Of a stretch of DNA of 38,516 bases, positions 1-7,656 are shown in pieces. The stretch is from Acidobacteriota bacterium (GTDB lineage: Bacteria; Acidobacteriota; Blastocatellia; Pyrinomonadales; Pyrinomonadaceae): assembly GCA_003223975.1 (NCBI GenBank), contig QHXS01000052.1:1-38516 (forward strand), written 5' to 3'. Each line of letters starts with the position of its first letter. Positions within the stretch are counted from its first letter, which is position 1. A program made the translations under genes and the position numbers. The notes below the pieces were generated by a model that did no database searches, had not been told where the DNA came from, and worked only from the letters and a program-made list of their open reading frames with translations.

Positions 1-1
1 C

Positions 2-2032
2 GCCACCGGCGGCGTAAAGTTGGTCCAAACGTCTTTTCCTGGCGGAGGCCAGCCGCAACTTCCCCAGAAATTGGAAAAGTATCGAAACGTTCTATGGCCG
101 AACGGAACCGATATGCAGAATCTGATCAAGGAGCTTGCGGGCGACCTCGACCTGAACGTGCTTTTTGACTCGGAATCATTTCGGCAACCGCGACAAGTGA
201 AGATCGAGTTGAGGAACGTCACACCCGCTCGGGCGCTGGATTACATCTTCCTTCAGGAAAACCTCTTCTTTCAAAAGGTCGGGCCGAGAACGATATTGGT
301 AGCGAACACCAGTCAGCGGCCGAAATTCCAACAATTGGTTTTAAGAACGTTTTATCTTGCGAACGCGAGTCCGAAGGACGTTAAGACGATAGTCCAGGCT
401 GCGATACCGGCACAACCGGGACGAAGCCAAACAATCGTTTTGGAAGATGCCGCAACAAACAGTATTACGGTCCGCGACACGGCCGAGAATATACGTCTCA
501 TTGGGCGACTTATCTCATCGCTCGACAAGGATCGGGCAGAGGTAGTGATGGACGTCGCGTTTTATGAGATCAATAAGAATGACCTTTTGAAGCTCGGAAA
601 TCAGGTTGGAACCGCAGGCCAATTGAATAACCTCGGTGGTTCGGATCCCGCCGCTATTCCGATCAACGGCGATTGGGCTCTCGACATCGCTCGAAGCGTT
701 GCAATGGGCTTCCTGATCCCGTCTATGCAGATCAGTGCGTTTCAGAGCAAAGGCGATGTGAAACTGCTTGCATCAACGCAGATCCACGCATTTAATAACG
801 AAGATTCATCCGCAAGGATAGGGCAGCGAATTCCCGTACGTTCGGCAACTTTTGCGCCGGTTGGTTCCGTAAATCCGGGTCAGCAGAACAATTTCGTCGG
901 TGACGTTATCAACTACGAGCAGATCGGCCTGACCTTGAAATTCAAACCGATCGTGTTTCCGAATCAGGACGTCCAGGTTGCGATGGAGATCGAGTTTAAA
1001 GACCGCGGAGCACCGGTCGAACAGGATGCATTGACCCCGACGTTTACCGAAAGAACGATCAAGGGCACGGCACGGATCCAGAATAGCAAAACCCTTTTGC
1101 TCGCAAGCGTCGCTCAGGACACAAACATTAACAGCCGTTCGGGGCTTCCAGTATTGGGTTGGCTGCCGGTGATCGGCAGGTTATTTACGGCACCGACTCA
1201 CAACAATAACAAGGTTGACATCGTGATCGCGGTAACTCCGAGGGTGTTACGTGCTCCATCGATTCTGCCGGATGACGAGGCTGAAAAAGACACAGGCAGC
1301 GTCGGTCAGCCGACCAACAGCAGCCTGGAAGCGATGATCCTCCAGGAAGAGAAAGACGAATTACTTGCAGCGGCGCGAAAGCTACCGTCCGATTCGGTTG
1401 TTCAGCTTCCTCCGGCAGATGTTCCGGCGTATGTACGGGATGACAAGGCGGTTTCCACAAATATGACGAACACTGCGAATCCGGCTGCTGCAGACCCTGC
1501 TGTGACAACTGGTAATGCGGCTTCGCCTGCGGTCAAGCCGATCGACAATTCGGTGAAAACTCTGCAGATCACTCAGACTTCGGATACAACGGCCGCAAAA
1601 TCGCCCTCAACTATACTGGCGAATGACTCCTCCGATATCTCCGCCAGTATTAAGTTCGGCGATGTTCCGCAGGCTTTGAAAACCGGCGAGAAAATAAAGA
1701 TACCGGTGCTGGTCGAAGCGTCGTCGTTGTTCAGGTCCGCGCTTGTCGGCTTGAAATACGACCCGTTGAAATTTGCGGTTGGTCAGATCACGTTGGGCGA
1801 CGTTTTTGGAACACAAAGCGCAGGGAAGGTCGTAATCCCGTTTCTGAACCAGAACGGCAAAACTTATGTAACACTTGCTATACCGGACGGAGCTTCGATG
1901 ACTTCGAAGGGCATAATCGCGTATTTAGAGGTTCAGGCACTTGCCGACGGTCCGCTGCAAATGGAAATAGACAAAGATGTCCTGAATTTCCTGACGCTCG
2001 ACGGTAAGAATTTTTCGGTAAAGGTTCAATAG
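2..2032 (+). CDS. Secretin (GspD/PilQ family) with C-terminal cohesin-like domain, 5' partial
   Basis: Outer-membrane secretin forming the exit pore of a type II secretion or type IV pilus machine. The frame is open from base 2, so the gene begins upstream; the first in-window start-like codon is a TTG at 20, which is probably internal. Counting from that TTG, residues ~30-95 look like an STN/secretin N-terminal domain, ~105-170 like an N1 ring-building domain, and ~250-415 like the secretin core, with the hallmark GLPVLGWLPVIGRLF near residue 374 and the closing VDIVIAVTPRVLR strand. A long Ala/Thr/Pro/Ser linker follows, then residues ~538-670 resemble a cohesin-type beta sandwich (VGLKYDP...., GDVFG). 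No signal peptide is visible because the start is missing. Two pseudopilins and a PilM-like gene follow within 10 bases each, so this is one operon. The secretin call is firm; the cohesin call is from fold-like pattern only. Confidence 0.9.
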   Translation, partial: ATGGVKLVQTSFPGGGQPQLPQKLEKYRNVLWPNGTDMQNLIKELAGDLDLNVLFDSESFRQPRQVKIELRNVTPARALDYIFLQENLFFQKVGPRTILVANTSQRPKFQQLVLRTFYLANASPKDVKTIVQAAIPAQPGRSQTIVLEDAATNSITVRDTAENIRLIGRLISSLDKDRAEVVMDVAFYEINKNDLLKLGNQVGTAGQLNNLGGSDPAAIPINGDWALDIARSVAMGFLIPSMQISAFQSKGDVKLLASTQIHAFNNEDSSARIGQRIPVRSATFAPVGSVNPGQQNNFVGDVINYEQIGLTLKFKPIVFPNQDVQVAMEIEFKDRGAPVEQDALTPTFTERTIKGTARIQNSKTLLLASVAQDTNINSRSGLPVLGWLPVIGRLFTAPTHNNNKVDIVIAVTPRVLRAPSILPDDEAEKDTGSVGQPTNSSLEAMILQEEKDELLAAARKLPSDSVVQLPPADVPAYVRDDKAVSTNMTNTANPAAADPAVTTGNAASPAVKPIDNSVKTLQITQTSDTTAAKSPSTILANDSSDISASIKFGDVPQALKTGEKIKIPVLVEASSLFRSALVGLKYDPLKFAVGQITLGDVFGTQSAGKVVIPFLNQNGKTYVTLAIPDGASMTSKGIIAYLEVQALADGPLQMEIDKDVLNFLTLDGKNFSVKVQ

Positions 2033-2041
2033 GTTTAAAGA

Positions 2042-2701
2042 GTGAATTTCATCTCAAAAATACGAGAACGAAAGCGCAGGCCGGCAAAGTTTTTTGCCGG
2101 TTTCACTCTTTTCGAATTGGTCGTCACGATGACCGTGCTATCGATCTTTGTGCTAGGAACCGTCCCACTTGTTACGAATGCAGTTCGCCGGCAAAAGGAA
2201 GAGCGGCTTCGCGAGTCGCTTAGAATGATCCGCCTCGCTATCGACGAGTTCAAACGCGATACGGTCGGTGCATGTCCGTTGGGATCGGGAACAACAGTAA
2301 ACCCGGCCGCGCGAAATTTCAACGTGCAGTCCGATCCGCGCAGCCGAGTAGTGATAGACGACTGTACGATCTTCGACACGGAAAACCTCGACCGTTTTCC
2401 TCCAACATTGGACGTTTTGGTTGATGGGATAGCGGTTCGCCCACGCGGGCTGAATATCATGGGCGGCAGGGGAATTTCGGGAACCGTAAACGCGACCGAC
2501 CTCGGGGATGCGACCGAAGAGATCAAGAAGGTCTATCTTCGCGAATTGCCGGTCGACCCGTTTACCGGGGAGAAGGATTGGATATTGCGTTCGTCATACC
2601 AAACGAAGGATGACGATTCATGGGATGACATAAATGTCTTCGATGTACGTTCCGCCTCGGATCAGATTGGCCTTAACGGGGTGAAGTACAACGAGTGGTA
2701 A
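2042..2701 (+). CDS. Type II secretion pseudopilin, GspG-like
   Basis: Pseudopilin of the type II secretion/type IV pilus apparatus, 219 aa, starting at a GTG 9 bases after the secretin stop. A type III (prepilin) signal is clear: a basic leader, then G20 followed by FTLFE, with Glu at mature position +5 (E25) and a hydrophobic helix to about residue 45. It should be cut after G20 by a PilD-type prepilin peptidase. The C-terminal part holds the GspG-like strand around LPVDPFTGEKDW (residues ~169-180). C78 and C108 could form a disulfide. It is longer than usual GspG proteins (~140 aa), with an insertion between helix and C-terminal strand. The next pseudopilin starts 4 bases after its stop. 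Confidence 0.88.
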   Translation: MNFISKIRERKRRPAKFFAGFTLFELVVTMTVLSIFVLGTVPLVTNAVRRQKEERLRESLRMIRLAIDEFKRDTVGACPLGSGTTVNPAARNFNVQSDPRSRVVIDDCTIFDTENLDRFPPTLDVLVDGIAVRPRGLNIMGGRGISGTVNATDLGDATEEIKKVYLRELPVDPFTGEKDWILRSSYQTKDDDSWDDINVFDVRSASDQIGLNGVKYNEW

Positions 2702-2705
2702 TTAA

Positions 2706-3095
2706 ATGAAATTGTCCGAATCAAAAGGTTTTTCGCTGCTCGAATTGATGATCGCGATGTTCATCCTGATCATTCTGCTTTCGGTTGCGATACCCACGTA
2801 CAATCGAAGCGTGCAACAGGCACGGCAAACCGTGCTGCAGGAAAACCTTTGGCAGATGCGACGCGCGATCGACCAGTATCGCGCGGACAAAGGAAAGCTG
2901 CCGCCTTCGATCGAGGAACTCGTCCAAACCGAATATCTGCGTGAAACGCCTATGGATCCGACAAGCGATAAAGCTGAGTGGGACGAGATCAAGGGCGAAG
3001 ATTCGCTCTCGCCAGACGGCGAAGAGGGCCTCGTAAATGTCAAAAGCCTTACCGAAGGCAAAGACATGGACGGCAAAGATTTCAAAGAATATTAA
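2706..3095 (+). CDS. Type II secretion pseudopilin, GspG-like
   Basis: Second pseudopilin, 129 aa, near the usual GspG length. The prepilin cleavage site is G8/F9 with Glu at mature +5 (E13) and a hydrophobic helix to ~residue 30. It continues with an amphipathic helix (QARQTVLQENLWQMRRAID) and a GspG-like DP turn (RETPMDPTSD, residues ~78-87). It lacks the larger insertion of its upstream neighbour. The two adjacent pilins probably have different roles, one as a major subunit and one as a minor or adaptor subunit; the sequence does not say which. Spacing of 4 bases upstream and 9 bases downstream supports one transcript with the secretin and PilM-like genes. Confidence 0.9.
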   Translation: MKLSESKGFSLLELMIAMFILIILLSVAIPTYNRSVQQARQTVLQENLWQMRRAIDQYRADKGKLPPSIEELVQTEYLRETPMDPTSDKAEWDEIKGEDSLSPDGEEGLVNVKSLTEGKDMDGKDFKEY

Positions 3096-3104
3096 TAGAT
3101 CCAG

Positions 3105-4034
3105 ATGCTTTCATTCCTTACGAAACCAAATTTTCCAAAGGCCGCGGTCGGCATTGGCCAGGACCGTGTAACAGTGATAGCCCTTCAGAAACAGGGCCGA
3201 AACGGCTTTGATGTTCGAAATGCAGCCTCGGTCGATCTGCCTGCGAGCCTCGTTCAGCCACAATTTTTAGGGACGAATATTTCAAGCAAGCCCGGCCTTC
3301 GCGCGATTCTTCAAGAAGTGGCGGGATTGGCTGGCTTGCTCGGACAAAGGAATTGGTCGGTCGCTCTTCCGTCGAGCGCCGCGCGCACGGCTATTTTGAC
3401 GATCGAGGCCGCCGGCCGTTCCGAGGCTGAAGATGTACTCGATTGGAAAGCAGAGCAAAGTTTTGGCGCACCTGCTGCGCAACTTCGGATCGCAAAGCAC
3501 AAGATAGCGAACGACGCCGAAGGCCGCGTGCGTTATTTTGCTTCTGCGATAAAACTTTCGGTTATCGACGAGTACGAAACGGTTTTTGAGGAAATGGGGT
3601 GGAAGGCCGGCCTTATTCTGCCGCGTCCCGTTTGCGAATCGAACTGGCTTGTAGGAAACGTTGCGCCCGAGGACGCATTGCTGATCAGTTCTCAACACGA
3701 AGGTTTTACTGCGGTGCTCTTTGGCGACGGAGAGCCCAACGTGATCCGCTCGGTAACTTGCGGCGAATCGGAAAAAGACGACGAGATCTATCGGTTACTT
3801 ATGTTTTACAACGACCGGTTCGCAAATGAACGCGGCCCTCGCCAGTTGAATCGGGTTCTTACCATCGGAGACGACCTTAGCGCGAAGAGAGTGCTTGACA
3901 TCGCGCGAGAGGCATTGGGCCGAAATATTTCCATTATTACCCCTCCCGAGCTCGGTCTTAATATTCCTGCGGGTACGCTCAATTTCACCGAATTGGCAGC
4001 TCCGGCCGGATTAGCCGCCCTAGGCTGCCGGTAA
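3105..4034 (+). CDS. PilM/GspL-like actin-fold ATPase of the pilus/secretion inner platform
   Basis: A 309-aa cytoplasmic protein resembling PilM, the actin-like ATPase that docks PilN at the inner face of type IV pilus machines. The N-terminus has an actin-fold phosphate-1-like strand (AVGIGQDRVTVIALQ, residues ~14-28), though without the full DxG motif. The middle has the PilM-like pattern of a conserved LPSSAARTAI strand and an E/D-rich helix (EDVLDWKAEQ). It is shorter than typical PilM (~350 aa) and its nucleotide-binding residues look degenerate, as in GspL-type relatives. It is the last gene of the operon; no pilN or pilO follows, so partners must lie upstream of the window or elsewhere. 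ATPase activity should not be assumed. Confidence 0.72.
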   Translation: MLSFLTKPNFPKAAVGIGQDRVTVIALQKQGRNGFDVRNAASVDLPASLVQPQFLGTNISSKPGLRAILQEVAGLAGLLGQRNWSVALPSSAARTAILTIEAAGRSEAEDVLDWKAEQSFGAPAAQLRIAKHKIANDAEGRVRYFASAIKLSVIDEYETVFEEMGWKAGLILPRPVCESNWLVGNVAPEDALLISSQHEGFTAVLFGDGEPNVIRSVTCGESEKDDEIYRLLMFYNDRFANERGPRQLNRVLTIGDDLSAKRVLDIAREALGRNISIITPPELGLNIPAGTLNFTELAAPAGLAALGCR

Positions 4035-4053
4035 AAACCTTAAAAAAGTGTCG

Positions 4054-4083
4054 AACCGTTTCGTTCGCGGGACGAAATTGGTT
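4054..4083 (+). other. Hairpin between pilM-like gene and sigma factor
   Basis: An 11-bp inverted repeat with one bulge: AACCGTTTCGT (4054-4064) pairs with ACGAAATTGGTT (4072-4083), loop of 7. No T-tract follows, so it is not a standard intrinsic terminator. It lies 48 bases before the sigma factor start. It may be a 3'-end stabiliser of the pilus mRNA or a leader structure. The left arm contains GAACC, reminiscent of ECF -35 elements, but no convincing -10 is visible. Confidence 0.35.
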
Positions 4084-4130
4084 GTGCACCTCTCCCGAGT
4101 CGGTCAAACTAAAACCGCAGACTTGGGAAA

Positions 4131-4736
4131 ATGACCGCCCTCAGCTTAACTTTAGATAAACTTCAAATGCTTTCAGATGCCGAATTGATCGGTGTCTCGA
4201 TCAAAGGGCGCGAAGACAGCTTTGAGGAGCTTGTCCGCCGCTATCAGCGTCCGATCGCCGGTTATGTGTTCAGAATGCTTGGCGATTATGACGCATCGCT
4301 GGATGTGACCCAGGAAGTTTTCATCAAGGTCTATAATTCACTTCACCGCTACAGTTCCGACTACAAATTCTCGACATGGCTCTATCGTATTGCTCATAAT
4401 GCGACCATCGACCATATTCGTCGGAATTCATATAATACACTGAGCCTTGAAACCGAAACTGCGGATGGTGCGTATCAACTCCAGATCGAAAGCCGCGATC
4501 CTTCACCTGAAAAGGAAAGGGAAAGAAAGGAATGGCGCGCCGAGATCGATACGGTCGTAAAGCGGTTGCCGCCGGCATATCGAGAGCTTATCCTGCTAAG
4601 ACATTCTCAGGACCTCAGCTATGACGAGATCGCCGAAGTCACCGGTTTGCCTCTGGGTACAGTCAAAAACCGATTGTTCCGCGCACGTGAAATGATGCGT
4701 GAGATCTTTGTCGACCGAGGTTTTACCGGCATCTGA
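4131..4736 (+). CDS. ECF-type RNA polymerase sigma factor (RpoE-like)
   Basis: Sigma-70 family factor of the extracytoplasmic-function type, 201 aa, the usual size. Region 2 spans ~28-95 (FEELVRRYQRPIAGYVFRML, then DVTQEVFIKVY for core binding, and FSTWLYRIAHNATIDHIRR for -10 recognition). Region 4 spans ~140-195 with the helix-turn-helix LSYDEIAEVTGLPLGTVKNRLFRAR. No region 1 or 3 is present. The ATG at 4131 is chosen because the frame has good sigma-factor similarity from residue ~16 on; the first 15 residues are a variable extension. The gene is followed 42 bases later by a zinc-finger anti-sigma factor, the standard regulator of this class, which implies an envelope-stress circuit. Confidence 0.95.
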   Translation: MTALSLTLDKLQMLSDAELIGVSIKGREDSFEELVRRYQRPIAGYVFRMLGDYDASLDVTQEVFIKVYNSLHRYSSDYKFSTWLYRIAHNATIDHIRRNSYNTLSLETETADGAYQLQIESRDPSPEKERERKEWRAEIDTVVKRLPPAYRELILLRHSQDLSYDEIAEVTGLPLGTVKNRLFRAREMMREIFVDRGFTGI

Positions 4737-4778
4737 TCGACGGAACAAATTCGGAATAGCCGAATTCGTTATCCGTCG

Positions 4779-5357
4779 ATGGAAAACCGCGATCTCAAAA
4801 TCAGTCAGAATTGCTCCCCAAGATCGCTTCAGGAATATTTCGACGGCGAATTACCGCAGCAACAGGAATCGACCCTCCTCGAACACATCTCAATCTGCAA
4901 GACGTGCAACGAAGAACTCAATTTTCATAAATCGGTTTTCGGAAAAGGCCGGGAACTTGAGAACGAAATAGAAATTCCGTCAAATTTCGCCGAAGTGGTC
5001 GCAACAAATGCCGGGAGCCAAATAAGCGGGCTTCGGCGTCGAAAGGAACGGACCGCCGCGCTTTTAGTGGTTGCTTTTCTTGCGTTTGCGACGCTTGTTT
5101 TGATCTCATTCGACGTTTCTCGGCCATTAGCCGCCACGAACTTGATGATCGGTAAACTTGCGGCCTTGCTTGCAATGATCGGCAGTTTTCTAGGAAATAT
5201 GGCGATCGGGATATTAGTGGTCGTCCGTGTCGTGATCCAGGGAGCTGCTAGTTCAATGGCCACGGCAATATTTTGCTTTGCGTTATTCTTGGTGATCTGT
5301 TTCCTTTGGTTGTTTCGCTCTGGAAAGTTCTCTGCTCCAAAGGAACTGAAAAGATGA
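4779..5357 (+). CDS. Zinc-finger (ZAS-type) transmembrane anti-sigma factor
   Basis: Likely membrane anchor that holds the upstream ECF sigma factor inactive. The 192-aa protein opens with a cytosolic anti-sigma domain carrying the HxxxCxxC motif (H36, C40, C43); C12 may be an extra ligand. An amphipathic linker follows, then hydrophobic segments at ~91-112, ~122-150 and ~155-180, so it is multi-pass, unlike the commonest single-pass RseA/RsrA types. There is almost no periplasmic domain, so a signal could come from within the membrane or from a partner protein. The stop overlaps the next start (ATGA at 5354-5357), which couples translation to the bactofilin-like membrane protein, a natural candidate partner. 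Confidence 0.88.
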   Translation: MENRDLKISQNCSPRSLQEYFDGELPQQQESTLLEHISICKTCNEELNFHKSVFGKGRELENEIEIPSNFAEVVATNAGSQISGLRRRKERTAALLVVAFLAFATLVLISFDVSRPLAATNLMIGKLAALLAMIGSFLGNMAIGILVVVRVVIQGAASSMATAIFCFALFLVICFLWLFRSGKFSAPKELKR

Positions 5358-6292
5358 AAATGCGTCGACATCTGCTTTCGGCAGCATCGTTCTTTTCTGC
5401 CCTCGCGATCTCATTTTTACTACCGCTATTAGTGCACCCGCAGTCCCAGCTGTCCGAAGACGCTGGTCAACAGATACTATCGGTCGATGATGCTCCCGAT
5501 ATGAAGGTCATCGCGATCTCTAAAAACGTCGTTATCAAAAAGCACGCGAAGGACGTGCTTGCCTGGGGCGGCGACATCATCGTCGAAGGCACGGTCGACG
5601 GCGATGTTGCAGCGATCGGCGGATCGGTCGTACAGAAAGAAGGAAGTTTTATTGGCGGCGACGTGATCGTATTTGGCGGCCAATATCGCGCCGAAAACCA
5701 AACTGCCGGAAGAGTCGATGGCAAGAACACGATCATGTTCGGCGTTTTCGAAGACGAACTTCGCGGCCTGGCTCGCGATCCGACACAGATACTTTCGCCG
5801 AAACTAACTATTACCTTCCTAGTCCAGCGCGTTCTCGCGATTCTGTTTTGGTTTCTGGTGACAATGGCAGCGGCGACCATCGCGCCTGGAGCACTGAGCC
5901 GTGGTGTTGCGGGCCTGCGGCTTTCCGGATTGAAGATCGCCGGGTTCGGCGCCGGCGGATTCGTTTTGGCGTTTATTGCAACGGTCATCGGCGTCGGGTT
6001 TCTTCCCGAGTACCTCTCGGCGATCGTGGCATTAATGGGATTCATTTTGATCATGCTCGCCTACGGCTTCGGCAGAGTCGTAACAAATGTTTTGGTCGGT
6101 AAGTACATAACTGATCGATTTTTCTCGGCGCGCAAAAGGTCAGAATCTGTAACAATCCTAGCGGGAGTGTTGCTCAACGTCGCCCTTTTGTCCCTCCCTT
6201 ATGTTTGGCCGCTTGCTCTTTTTGCTTTCTTTGCAATTGGTACAGGGCTTGTGGTTACTAGTCGTTCTTCGGCCTCTTGGAAAGTAAGTTAA
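5354..6292 (+). CDS. Membrane protein with bactofilin-like polymer-forming domain
   Basis: A 312-aa protein. I chose the ATG at 5354 because it overlaps the previous stop (ATGA) and begins a signal-like N-terminus (MKMRRHLLSAASFF..., hydrophobic to ~residue 25); the frame is open upstream but runs inside the anti-sigma gene. Residues ~50-115 form short beta repeats with VDGDVAAIGGSVV and IGGDVIVFGG, typical of the right-handed beta-helix of bactofilin-like domains. About four hydrophobic segments follow (~150-290). The predicted order (exported beta-helix, then membrane domain) resembles uncharacterised polymer-forming membrane proteins next to ECF sigma operons. Function unknown; a role in envelope sensing with the anti-sigma factor is inference. 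Confidence 0.8.
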   Translation: MKMRRHLLSAASFFSALAISFLLPLLVHPQSQLSEDAGQQILSVDDAPDMKVIAISKNVVIKKHAKDVLAWGGDIIVEGTVDGDVAAIGGSVVQKEGSFIGGDVIVFGGQYRAENQTAGRVDGKNTIMFGVFEDELRGLARDPTQILSPKLTITFLVQRVLAILFWFLVTMAAATIAPGALSRGVAGLRLSGLKIAGFGAGGFVLAFIATVIGVGFLPEYLSAIVALMGFILIMLAYGFGRVVTNVLVGKYITDRFFSARKRSESVTILAGVLLNVALLSLPYVWPLALFAFFAIGTGLVVTSRSSASWKVS

Positions 6293-6303
6293 ATTTGTAA
6301 GCC

Positions 6304-6340
6304 TAGGTTTTACAAAACTTTACATTTAAAACCAAACCTA
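6304..6340. repeat. Nested, mutually exclusive inverted repeats
   Basis: The left arm TAGGTTTTA (6304-6312) can pair either with TAAAACC (6327-6333, using GGTTTTA) or with AAACCTA (6334-6340, using TAGGTTT). The two 7-bp stems share most of the left arm, so only one can form at a time. The site is AT-rich and lies just after the sigma/anti-sigma operon and 80 bases before the DUF5666-like gene. It may be an operator or a leader switch. Confidence 0.4.
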
Positions 6341-6368
6341 TCGACCCCATTGTTCGTCATAATACTTA

Positions 6369-6397
6369 GAAGGATTTTCCTTCAAGCTATTTTTGTA
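6369..6397 (+). terminator. Weak intrinsic terminator candidate
   Basis: Short stem GAAGG/CCTTC (6369-6373 and 6379-6383, extendable by one A-T pair) followed by a T-rich run (TATTTTTGTATTTT). The stem is short and not GC-rich, so it is a weak candidate for ending the sigma-factor operon. Confidence 0.35.
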
Positions 6398-6418
6398 TTT
6401 TAAATATCGAAGACCATC

Positions 6419-7606
6419 ATGATGCGCAAATATTCTTTTATCATTGGTTTCATTTTAAGCGTAGTCGGGGCGACAGCGGCGCAGCCTGCCGAAGGTGTAA
6501 AGGCATCGCTCGTCCCGGGCGAAGTTGTTTCGATCTCCGAGAAAGCGATCGTCGTGAAAACGAAAGACGCGCAGTTGAGCGTCGAACTTTCACCGAAAAC
6601 CGAGTTCAAACGTGTCGCACCTGAACGCCCAAACCTGAGTGCCGCTACGTCCGCGGCTCTTGCGGATATCGCTGTCGGCGATAAGGTGATCGTTTCGGGT
6701 GTTTTTGGCGCAGATAGGTCGAAGATTCCGGCACGAACCGTATACCTGATGTCACAGTCCGATATTGCGAAAAGGAATGCGAATGAAGCGCAGCGATGGA
6801 CGACACGCGGAATTTCGGGCAAGGTCGCAACGGTAAACTCGCAGACGGGCCAAATCGGCGTTGAGGTTCGTGGGTTAGTAGGAACTACGCACGTCATGGT
6901 CAACGCTAAAGACGGGGCGACATTCAAACGTTACGCACCAAACTCGGTGAAGTACAGCGAAGCTGTCTCAAGCTCGGTAAGCGATATTAAAGCGGGCGAT
7001 ATGCTGCGTGCTGTCGGTGACAAGAGCGCGGACGGGCTTAGCTTTCAAGCGGAAGAGATCGTAACCGGAGCGTTCCAGACACTCGCCGGAACAGTGAAGT
7101 CCATCGACGCCGAAAAGAACGAAATAGTTATCACGAATCTCCAAACGAAAAAAGACGTTACGATCGCTCTTGGATCTGCTTCCGTGATGAAGAAGTTTCC
7201 TGAAGAGATGGCGCAGCGAATGGTCCAATTTCAAGGTGCCGGCGGCGGGCGTCCGGGCCAGCCGGGACCGCAGTCGGCGGGGACACAGGCCGGAGCCCAG
7301 ACAACGGGCGGCAATCCCGCGGGCGGGCAGGGCAGGATGATGGGGCCGGGAGGCCGAGGTGGCGGCATCGATGAGATGCTTGAGAGATTTCCCAATATTA
7401 CAGCTTCAGACCTGAAAGTCGGCGATATGGTCGCAGTATCTAGCACCCGCGACGGCGCAATTGACAAGATCAGTGCGATCAAACTTCTTGCCGGCGTGGA
7501 ACCTTTTATTAGAGCCGCACAGGCGTCAGGCAACATGCAACAGCGGCCAGGTCAACAAGGCGGCGGATTTAGTATTCCCGGCCTCGATGGTTTTGATTCT
7601 CCCTAG
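6419..7606 (+). CDS. Secreted DUF5666-like repeat protein with Gly/Met-rich linker
   Basis: A 395-aa exported protein of unknown function. The N-terminus (MMRKYSFIIGFILSVVGATAAQ) is a signal peptide. Several small beta-barrel modules follow, each with the DUF5666-like pattern of a strand, an IVVKT-type strand and a KVGDxVxVSG turn: visible at ~28-105 (VGDKVIVSGVF), ~125-210 (AGDMLRAVGD) and ~220-370 (VGDMVAVSSTRDG). Residues ~275-325 are a disordered Gly/Pro/Gln/Ala stretch (GGGRPGQPGPQS..., RMMGPGGRGGG) inserted in the last module. No clear ribosome-binding site precedes either of the two adjacent ATGs. It sits directly upstream of the Oar-like receptor and may be a periplasmic or surface partner; that is inference. 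Confidence 0.72.
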   Translation: MMRKYSFIIGFILSVVGATAAQPAEGVKASLVPGEVVSISEKAIVVKTKDAQLSVELSPKTEFKRVAPERPNLSAATSAALADIAVGDKVIVSGVFGADRSKIPARTVYLMSQSDIAKRNANEAQRWTTRGISGKVATVNSQTGQIGVEVRGLVGTTHVMVNAKDGATFKRYAPNSVKYSEAVSSSVSDIKAGDMLRAVGDKSADGLSFQAEEIVTGAFQTLAGTVKSIDAEKNEIVITNLQTKKDVTIALGSASVMKKFPEEMAQRMVQFQGAGGGRPGQPGPQSAGTQAGAQTTGGNPAGGQGRMMGPGGRGGGIDEMLERFPNITASDLKVGDMVAVSSTRDGAIDKISAIKLLAGVEPFIRAAQASGNMQQRPGQQGGGFSIPGLDGFDSP

Positions 7607-7613
7607 GTTTTTT

Positions 7614-7640
7614 CCGTCTTAAAGGCGGCTATATTTTCTT
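7614..7640 (+). terminator. Weak intrinsic terminator candidate after DUF5666-like gene
   Basis: Stem CCGTCT/AGGCGG (7614-7619 and 7623-7628, one G-T wobble) with a 3-base loop, followed by the T-rich TATATTTTCTTATT. It lies 7 bases after the stop and could end transcription before the receptor gene or only attenuate it. Confidence 0.38.
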
Positions 7641-7656
7641 ATTATCAGATTCTTTT

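Noticed and set aside
5467-6054. 195-codon minus-strand ORF in the bactofilin-like gene
   Set aside because: Shadow ORF of a coding sequence; Pro/Ser/Thr-rich composition typical of antisense frames.
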